Shown: positions 6,416-11,310 of the stretch, in pieces
Layout: the number at the start of each line of letters is the position of its first letter
Position numbering within the stretch: position 1 is the first letter of the stretch
Position numbers and translations under genes: made by a program
Notes under the pieces: model-generated
Told to the model about the DNA's origin: nothing
Database searches by the model: none
Seen by the model: only the letters and a program-made list of their open reading frames with translations
Source of the DNA: Pseudomonadota bacterium
GTDB taxonomy: Bacteria > Pseudomonadota > Alphaproteobacteria > Rhizobiales > Xanthobacteraceae
NCBI GenBank assembly: GCA_023432885.1
Contig: JAEZEU010000555.1
Coordinates: forward strand, 1-11,310
Direction: 5' to 3'
Length of the DNA: 11,310 nucleotides

Positions 6416-7966
6416 ATGTACACCGGCAAGCACGTCCACCTGCGTCCGCTGCAACCTGCCTTCATCATGGCCTCGACCGGCGAGGTGGTGACCTATCGCG
6501 AGCTCGAGGCGCGCTGCAATCGCCTCGCTCACCTGTTCCGCAGCCGCGGCTTGAGGCGGCTCGATCATTTCTCGATATTCATGGAAAACAACAACCGCTA
6601 TCTCGAGGCCTGCGGCGCCGGCGAACGATCCGGGCTCTACTACACCTGCGTCAATTCCTATCTCACGCCGGGCGAACTCGCCTACATCCTCGTCAATAGC
6701 GAGTCGCGCATTCTCATCACATCGAAGGCGAAGCTCGACGTCGCCCGCGAAGCGATCCAGAGCTGTCCGAAGATTGAGCTCTGCATCGTCGCCGATGGCG
6801 AGAGCGAGAGCGAACGTATCGTCGGCCTCGAAGCCGCCACGAAGGAGCTACCGAAGACGCCGATCGCAGATGAGAGCCTCGGCACCGCGATGCTCTATTC
6901 CTCCGGCACTACCGGCCGCCCCAAGGGAATCTTGCGACCGCTGCCCGAGCAGCCGCCGGCGCAGACCCTGCCGCTGTTCGATTTCCTGGTCAAACTCTGG
7001 AAGTACCGCGAAGGGATGGTCTACCTGTCGCCGGCGCCGCTGTATCACTCGGCGCCGCAGGCCGCGGTCAATCTCACCATTCGTTTGGGCGGCACCGCCA
7101 TCATCATGGAGAGCTTCGATCCCGAGCGCTATCTGCAGCTCGTGGAGCAATGGGGCATCACGCACACGCAGCTGGTCCCGACCATGTTCTCGCGCTTGCT
7201 CAAGCTGCCGGAGGAGGCGCGCAAGCGCTACGATCTCTCTTCGCTCGAGATCGCGATCCACGCGGCGGCGCCCTGCCCTGCCGCGGTCAAGGACGACATG
7301 ATCAGATGGTGGGGCCCGATCATCCATGAATATTACGGCGCCACCGAAGGTCTCGGCTTCACCGCCTGCAACAGCGAGGAATGGCTGGCGCATCGCGGCA
7401 CCGTCGGCCGCGTGCTGCTCGGCGATCTGCATATTCTCGATGCGAACATGCAGCCTTGCCCGACCGGCACGCCGGGCACGGTATGGTTCAAGACCGCTAC
7501 GCCGTTCGAATATTTCAACGATCCCGCCAAGACCAATGAAGCGCGCTCGCCGGACGGCAGCATGAGCACGGTCGGCGACGTCGGCTATGTCGATGCCGAC
7601 AACTTCCTTTATCTCACCGACCGCGCCACCTTCATGATCATCTCCGGCGGGGTGAACATCTATCCGCAGGAATGCGAGAATCTGCTGATCACCCATCCGA
7701 AGATCGCGGATGCCGCGGTCTTCGGCGTGCCCAATGCCGACCTGGGCGAAGAGGTGAAGGCCGTGGTGCAGCCGATGCCGGGCGTCGAACCCTGCGAGGA
7801 ACTCGCGCAGGAGCTGATCGCCTTCTGCAGCAAATCGCTGTCGCGCCAGAAAGTGCCGCGATCGATCGATTTCGAAGCTGAGCTGCCGCGGCTGCCGACC
7901 GGAAAGCTCTACAAGCGGCTGTTGCGCGACCGCTATTGGGGCAGCAAGACGTCACGGATCGTGTGA
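6416..7966 (+). CDS. AMP-forming acyl-CoA synthetase (ANL superfamily)
   Basis: A 516-residue cytoplasmic ligase that would activate a carboxylic acid to its acyl-adenylate and then to the CoA thioester. The ANL core motifs are all present: the P-loop YSSGTTGRPKG (161-171), the adenine-site motif YYGATEG (306-312), the ribose-binding Asp in TVGDVGYVD (D388), the hinge after LTDR (402-403), the A8 loop SGGVNIYPQE (410-419), and the catalytic Lys in LPTGK (K497). The length and the short N-terminus are normal for fatty-acyl- or aryl-CoA ligases of soil bacteria. There is no signal peptide or membrane helix. The gene follows the dehydrogenase after a 73-base gap occupied by a palindromic element and precedes a peptide-type importer. 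A plausible role is to activate the acid formed from an imported compound. Chain length or aromatic preference cannot be decided from sequence alone, so FadD-like, feruloyl- or other aryl-CoA ligase activities remain open. Confidence 0.93.
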   Translation: MYTGKHVHLRPLQPAFIMASTGEVVTYRELEARCNRLAHLFRSRGLRRLDHFSIFMENNNRYLEACGAGERSGLYYTCVNSYLTPGELAYILVNSESRILITSKAKLDVAREAIQSCPKIELCIVADGESESERIVGLEAATKELPKTPIADESLGTAMLYSSGTTGRPKGILRPLPEQPPAQTLPLFDFLVKLWKYREGMVYLSPAPLYHSAPQAAVNLTIRLGGTAIIMESFDPERYLQLVEQWGITHTQLVPTMFSRLLKLPEEARKRYDLSSLEIAIHAAAPCPAAVKDDMIRWWGPIIHEYYGATEGLGFTACNSEEWLAHRGTVGRVLLGDLHILDANMQPCPTGTPGTVWFKTATPFEYFNDPAKTNEARSPDGSMSTVGDVGYVDADNFLYLTDRATFMIISGGVNIYPQECENLLITHPKIADAAVFGVPNADLGEEVKAVVQPMPGVEPCEELAQELIAFCSKSLSRQKVPRSIDFEAELPRLPTGKLYKRLLRDRYWGSKTSRIV

Positions 7967-8147
7967 CGGACGGATCAGTTGCCCCACGGGCGCGAAGCGG
8001 GACCGATCTTTCGCCGACCACCGCGTTGTAAGCCGCGCGCGACGGGGAGGTAACACCCGCAGCCTTGACGCAAGCCATATGAAGCAGCCGACAGGCGATG
8101 CGAGATTGCGCACAGCGCGCGACCTTGCGATGGTGAAAAATGCAGGT

Positions 8148-8179
8148 TCCGGAGAAATTCCGGACGGCGGATTGCCGCC
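8148..8179. repeat. Two adjacent small hairpins
   Basis: TCCGG (8148-8152) pairs with CCGGA (8160-8164) over a 7-base loop. One base later GGCGG (8166-8170) pairs with CCGCC (8175-8179) over the loop ATTG. No T-run follows, so an intrinsic terminator is unlikely. They may be part of a 5' leader or a degraded intergenic repeat. Confidence 0.35.
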
Positions 8180-8221
8180 CGCATTAGGCGGAAGTAGCAG
8201 AAACAGCAGCGGCTTGGCCGG

Positions 8222-8249
8222 TTGCCGGCACCTGCCGTCATGCTATCGT
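8222..8249 (+). promoter_or_regulatory. Possible sigma-70-type promoter of the ABC importer operon
   Basis: TTGCCG (8222-8227) and TATCGT (8244-8249) are separated by 16 bases, and a TG dinucleotide sits just before the -10 as TGCTATCGT. This would place transcription about 45 bases upstream of the ATG at 8301. The -35 half overlaps the inverted repeat 8217-8229, which could be a regulator site. It is judged by eye only. Confidence 0.35.
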
Positions 8250-8286
8250 CCACGGCAACTCGGCGAACTCAAAGAGACCGAATAGC

Positions 8287-8296
8287 AAGGGAGAGG
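8287..8296 (+). promoter_or_regulatory. Ribosome-binding site of the substrate-binding protein gene
   Basis: AAGGGAGAGG lies just before the ATG at 8301, with the GGGAG core 7 bases away. It fixes the start directly before the signal peptide. Confidence 0.6.
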
Positions 8297-8300
8297 ACAC

Positions 8301-9896
8301 ATGCGGAGCGTGCAAGCGCTGGGCGTTGCGGCATTGGTGTTGCTGGCGCTGCCTGACCCTTCATTCGCCGGCGAACCGAAATCCGGCGGAGTCTTCCGCA
8401 TCTATCACCGCGACAGCCCGGGCAGCGCGTCGATCCATGAGGGAGCGACCTATTCGTTCAACGTGCCCTTCATGCCGGTCTTCAACAATCTTATTCTCTT
8501 CGATCAGCACAAGGCCCAGAACAGCGTCGACACGATCGTGCCGGAACTTGCGGAGAGCTGGGCCTGGAGCGGCGACAACAAGACCCTCACCTTCAAGCTG
8601 CGCAAGGACGTCAAATGGCATGACGGCAAGCCGTTCACCTCGGCCGACGTCAAATGCACCTTCGACATGCTGATGGGCAGATCGCAGCAGAAATTCCGGC
8701 AGAACCCTCGCAAGGCGTGGTACGATCAGGTCGACGACGTCGCGACCAACGGTGATTACGAGGCCTCGTTCAAGATGAAGCGGCCGCAGCCAGCGCTGCT
8801 TTCGCTGCTCGCCTCGGGCTATACACCCATCTATCCCTGCCACTTGTCGCCGGCCGAGATGCGCACCAAGCCGGTCGGAACCGGTCCGTTCAAATTCGTC
8901 GAGTTCAAGGCCAACGAGTCGATCAAGCTGAGCAAGAACCCCGATTACTGGAAGAAGGGATTGCCCTATCTTGACGGCATCGAGTTCACGATCGTCCCCA
9001 ACCGTTCGACGGCGGTCCTCGGCTTTATCGCCGGCAAGTTCGACATGACGTTTCCGACGGAGGTGTCGATTCCGCTCGTGAAGGATGTGAAGTCGCAGGC
9101 GCCCAATGCGGTCTGCGTGGTGGAGCCGCTGAACGTCTCCACCAACATTATCGTCAACTCGTCCAATCCACCTTTTGACAACATCGACGTGCGCCGCGCG
9201 CTGGCACTGGCGCTCGACCGCAAGGCGTTCATCCAGATCCAGTTCGAAGGCCAGGCCGACATCGGCGGCACCATGCAGCCAGCACCGGCGGGATTGTGGG
9301 CGATGCCCAGGGAAATGCTGGAGTCGATTCCAGGCTACGGCCCGGACGTCGAGAAGAACCGCGAGGAAGCGCGCAAGCTGATGCAGAAGGCGGGCTACGG
9401 CCCCGACAAGCGCCTCGCCATCAAGATTTCCACGCGCAACATTCCGATCTACCGCGACCCCGCGATCATCCTGATCGACCAGATCAAGAACATCTATATC
9501 GACGCCGAGCTCGACGTCGTCGACACCGCGCAATGGTTCCCGAAGGTGGCCCGCAAGGACTATTCGCTCGGGCTCAATTTGACCGGCAATGCCGTTGATG
9601 ATCCCGACCAGGCTTTCTACGAGAACTATTCCTGCGGTTCGGAGCGAAACTACACCAACTACTGCAACAAGGACATCGAGAAGCTGTTCGACGCGCAGTC
9701 GATGGAGATCGACGTCGACAAGCGCAAGAAGCTGGTGTGGGAGATCGACAAGAAGCTGCAGGAAGACGTCGCCCGTCCGATCATCTTTCACGGGCGCGGC
9801 GGGACCTGTTGGCAGCCCTATGTCAAGAACATGACGATCATGTCCAACAGTTCCTACAACGGTTTCCGTTACGAGGATGTCTGGCTGGACAAGTAA
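8301..9896 (+). CDS. ABC transporter substrate-binding protein, family 5 (peptide/nickel/opine type)
   Basis: A 531-residue periplasmic binding protein of the SBP_bac_5 (DppA/OppA-like) family. It starts with a Sec signal peptide (MRSV, hydrophobic run, LPDPSFA|GE, cleavage after residue 23) and has no lipobox, so it should be free in the periplasm. Family hallmarks are LTFKLRKDVKWHDGKPFTSADV (about 96-117, cut between strands), GTGPFKFVEF (193-202), NPDYWKKGLPYLDGI (213-227) and DVRRALALALDRKAF (296-310). The mature protein has six Cys: 119, 180, 272, 445, 455 and 503. The 445/455 pair, in YSCGSERNYTNYC, is close enough to form a disulfide. The length is normal for the family, which binds di- or oligopeptides but also nickel, opines, sugars and other organics. 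The gene is the first of an importer set, followed by a DppB-like permease after 46 bases. The ligand is not predictable, and the neighbouring catabolic enzymes suggest an organic substrate rather than nickel. Confidence 0.94.
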   Translation: MRSVQALGVAALVLLALPDPSFAGEPKSGGVFRIYHRDSPGSASIHEGATYSFNVPFMPVFNNLILFDQHKAQNSVDTIVPELAESWAWSGDNKTLTFKLRKDVKWHDGKPFTSADVKCTFDMLMGRSQQKFRQNPRKAWYDQVDDVATNGDYEASFKMKRPQPALLSLLASGYTPIYPCHLSPAEMRTKPVGTGPFKFVEFKANESIKLSKNPDYWKKGLPYLDGIEFTIVPNRSTAVLGFIAGKFDMTFPTEVSIPLVKDVKSQAPNAVCVVEPLNVSTNIIVNSSNPPFDNIDVRRALALALDRKAFIQIQFEGQADIGGTMQPAPAGLWAMPREMLESIPGYGPDVEKNREEARKLMQKAGYGPDKRLAIKISTRNIPIYRDPAIILIDQIKNIYIDAELDVVDTAQWFPKVARKDYSLGLNLTGNAVDDPDQAFYENYSCGSERNYTNYCNKDIEKLFDAQSMEIDVDKRKKLVWEIDKKLQEDVARPIIFHGRGGTCWQPYVKNMTIMSNSSYNGFRYEDVWLDK

Positions 9897-9930
9897 GTCA
9901 CGATCCGGATGGCGCAAGCTGCGGCTCCAG

Positions 9931-9935
9931 AGGAG
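9931..9935 (+). promoter_or_regulatory. Ribosome-binding site that decides a GTG start for the DppB-like permease
   Basis: AGGAG lies 7 bases before GTG at 9943. The upstream in-frame ATG at 9877 has no such site and would overlap the previous gene. Confidence 0.7.
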
Positions 9936-9942
9936 AAGCCAG

Positions 9943-10890
9943 GTGTTTGCTTACATCGTGCGACGCCTCGCTTTGATGCTCGTGACCCTGTTCGGGATCT
10001 CGGTCATCATCTTCGTGCTGCTGCGCGTCGTGCCCGGCAACATCGTCGACATCCTGTTCGACGCCGCAGGCTTCGTCGATCCCGCTGACAAGGCCAACCT
10101 GGAAAGGGAACTCGGCCTCAGCCAGCCGATCGTGGTGCAGTACCTCAACTGGATCGGCGGGCTGCTGCGAGGCGACCTCGGCTACTCGTACGTCTCGGAG
10201 AAGCCGGCGTTGCAGGAGATACTGCCGCGGATTCCGATCACCGCGCGGCTCGCCGGGCTGGCGCTGCTGTTCTCGGCCTCGATCGGCATTCCGCTCGGCG
10301 TCATCAGCGCCGTGCACCAAGGCACCAAACTCGACTACACGCTGCGCGTGGTCAGCTTGAGCGGGCTGTCCCTGCCCTCGTTCTGGCTTGGCCTCCTGAT
10401 CCTGATGGCGTCGGTCTCGATGTTCGGAACGATGCCGATCTTCAATCCGAATCCAAAAACCTGGACCGAAGCGTTCGCGATCTATGCCGTGCCGGCGATG
10501 GCCGTCGGATTCCGCAGCGCCGCGCTGACCATGCGCATCACCCGCTCCTCGATGCTGGAGATCCTGCGGCAGGATTATATCCGCACCGCGCGCGCCAAGG
10601 GGGCCTCGGAAGCATCCGTCAACTATCATCACGCGCTGAAGAACGCGGTGCTGCCGGTCATTACCGTGATCGGCATCGAGGCGGCGTTCCTGATCGGCGG
10701 CCTGATCGTCACTGAAACCGTGTTCAACATCCCCGGCATCGCGCGCTTCCTGGTCGAGGCGCTGCGCTGGCGCGATTATCCGATCGTGCAGAACCTCGTC
10801 ATGTTCATCGCCGTGGTCGTGGTGTTCACCAATTTCATCGTCGACCTGCTCTATGCGGCGATCGACCCGCGCATTCGCTTCGGAGACTGA
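9943..10890 (+). CDS. ABC transporter permease, DppB/OppB-like
   Basis: An integral inner-membrane permease of 315 residues, forming one half of the channel of a peptide-type importer. The start is GTG 9943, giving (M)FAYIVRRLALM, the typical DppB opening of an arginine pair followed directly by the first membrane helix. The longer frame from 9877 would add 22 mostly charged residues and overlap the binding-protein gene, so it is rejected. Six membrane helices can be traced. The N-terminal periplasmic loop contains RELGLSQPIVVQYLNWIGG and GDLGYSY, both family marks. The cytoplasmic EAA loop that docks the ATPase is at about residues 206-234 (DYIRTARAKGAS...HALKNAVLPV). The C-terminus YAAIDPRIR is also characteristic. 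The gene follows the binding protein after 46 bases. Its TGA stop is the first three bases of a palindromic element that separates it from the partner permease. Confidence 0.94.
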   Translation: MFAYIVRRLALMLVTLFGISVIIFVLLRVVPGNIVDILFDAAGFVDPADKANLERELGLSQPIVVQYLNWIGGLLRGDLGYSYVSEKPALQEILPRIPITARLAGLALLFSASIGIPLGVISAVHQGTKLDYTLRVVSLSGLSLPSFWLGLLILMASVSMFGTMPIFNPNPKTWTEAFAIYAVPAMAVGFRSAALTMRITRSSMLEILRQDYIRTARAKGASEASVNYHHALKNAVLPVITVIGIEAAFLIGGLIVTETVFNIPGIARFLVEALRWRDYPIVQNLVMFIAVVVVFTNFIVDLLYAAIDPRIRFGD

Positions 10891-10938
10891 GCATGATCCC
10901 GAAAAGTGGGAACCGGTTTTCGGACAAGGTCATGCTCA
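10888..10938. repeat. Palindromic intergenic element, copy 2
   Basis: A 51-base hairpin begins inside the TGA stop of the DppB-like gene. The outer arms TGAGCATGA (10888-10896) and TCATGCTCA (10930-10938) are perfect 9-base inverted repeats. The inner arms CCGAAAA (10899-10905) and TTTTCGG (10917-10923) are also perfect, with a bulge ACAA (10924-10927) on the right side and a GTGGGAACCGG loop. The layout, bulge and sequence match copy 1 at 6344-6391, and this copy is the better-paired one. It ends 16 bases before the GTG of the next permease. An intrinsic terminator is unlikely because no T-run follows. Confidence 0.85.
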
Positions 10939-10954
10939 AAACAAAGAGAGTCTA

Positions 10955-11310
10955 GTGGCCGTCATCAATTACGATAGCGAACTGAGGCGGGCCGGCGCCC
11001 ACGCCACACATGGCTGGCGGCGGCTGGCTTTCCTGGCGCAGCGCTATGTGCTCGGCACCGTCGGGCTGATCATCATGGTGCTGTTTGTATGGACGGCGTT
11101 GTCGGCCGATTTGATCTCGCGCTACGACCCGCTGACGGTGGATTCCGCGCATCGCCTCGCGCCGCCCAGCGCGGCGCACTGGCTCGGCACCGACTCCTTC
11201 GGCCGCGACGTCTGGTCCCGCATCATTCATGGCGCGCGGATATCGCTCGCCGTCGGTGTCGGCTCGACCGCGCTCGGCGCCACGCTCGGGGTCATCGTCG
11301 GGCTGATCTC
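10955..11310 (+). CDS. ABC transporter permease, DppC/OppC-like (partial, N-terminal part)
   Basis: The first 118 codons of the second channel subunit; the gene continues past the right edge, and the family is usually about 280-310 residues. The start is GTG at 10955, preceded by AAGAGAG (10944-10950) at a 4-base spacing; no ATG lies in frame nearby. The cytoplasmic N-tail (VINYDSELRRAGAH) leads to one membrane helix at about 31-53 (VLGTVGLIIMVLFVWTALSA). It is followed by the DppC hallmark LGTDSFGRDVWSR (77-89) and IIHGARISLAVGVGS, the entry to the BPD_transp_1 domain. It would pair with the DppB-like permease upstream, from which it is separated by 64 bases holding a palindromic element. 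ATPase genes are expected downstream, outside the window. Confidence 0.92.
   Translation, partial: MAVINYDSELRRAGAHATHGWRRLAFLAQRYVLGTVGLIIMVLFVWTALSADLISRYDPLTVDSAHRLAPPSAAHWLGTDSFGRDVWSRIIHGARISLAVGVGSTALGATLGVIVGLI

Larger units (their letters stand above)
7967..8300. other. Intergenic region between the acyl-CoA synthetase and the importer genes
   Basis: These 334 bases hold no gene I can support. The frame at 8079-8285 has no ribosome-binding site and no recognisable product. Structure is concentrated on the right side: two adjacent hairpins at 8148-8179, a third inverted repeat GCCGG-TTG-CCGGC at 8217-8229, and a possible promoter at 8222-8249. The gap is large enough for the importer genes to have their own promoter. 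Confidence 0.55.

Noticed and set aside
6848..7696. 282-codon minus-strand frame inside the acyl-CoA synthetase gene
   Set aside because: It is an antisense shadow of a gene with all ANL motifs intact and has no recognisable features.
8079..8285. 68-codon frame before the importer operon
   Set aside because: No ribosome-binding site, contains the hairpins and the candidate promoter, and ends directly before the binding-protein gene's leader.
8361..9917. 518-codon open frame on the minus strand opposite the binding-protein gene
   Set aside because: It mirrors the codon bias of the SBP gene on the other strand; the translation is a compositionally odd Val/Asp/Arg/Leu-rich string without motifs.
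1..11310. CRISPR arrays, tRNA or rRNA genes, insertion sequences, prophage or defence genes
   Set aside because: No regularly spaced direct repeats, no tRNA-like cloverleaf, no transposase or integrase reading frame and no toxin-antitoxin pair could be recognised on either strand.

Overview
The window looks like chromosomal DNA of an alphaproteobacterium, most likely Bradyrhizobium or a close relative. The grounds are high GC content, strong G/C third-position bias, many TTG and GTG starts, and two copies of a GCATGATC...GATCATGC palindromic intergenic element that I recall as common in Bradyrhizobium-type genomes. This assignment is inference, because no rRNA or other taxonomic marker is present. 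No tRNA, rRNA, CRISPR array, transposase or phage gene was seen.

Left half, minus strand (1-4876). Two genes form a translationally coupled pair: a lipoprotein membrane-fusion protein (3671-4876) and an AcrB/MexB-type RND efflux permease (513-3674), which share a 4-base ATGA overlap. Together they would make the inner-membrane and periplasmic parts of a tripartite multidrug or solvent efflux pump. No outer-membrane channel and no regulator lies in the window. Downstream on the same strand, after 138 bases, begins a branched-chain-amino-acid-type ABC substrate-binding protein, which runs off the left edge (1-374).

A 311-base divergent control region (4877-5187) separates the pump from the plus-strand genes. 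It holds a 16-base near-perfect palindrome, a small hairpin, and no convincing gene. Both flanking genes appear to start with TTG.

Right half, plus strand (5188-11310). The order is a maleylacetate-reductase-like iron-type alcohol dehydrogenase (5188-6342), an AMP-forming acyl-CoA synthetase (6416-7966), a 334-base gap with hairpins and a possible promoter, and then a peptide/nickel-type ABC importer. The importer comprises a periplasmic binding protein (8301-9896), a DppB-like permease (9943-10890) and a DppC-like permease cut by the right edge (10955 onward). The ATPase genes presumably follow outside. The layout suggests uptake of an unknown small organic compound, with dehydrogenase and CoA-ligase steps feeding it into CoA-thioester catabolism; the substrate cannot be read from the sequence.

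The least ordinary items are three. The palindromic element occurs twice, each time straight after a stop codon and just before the ribosome-binding site of the next co-directional gene. The dehydrogenase has Arg where classical iron alcohol dehydrogenases have a metal-binding Asp. An operator-like palindrome lies in the divergent region. I do not see clear evidence of a wholly new system.
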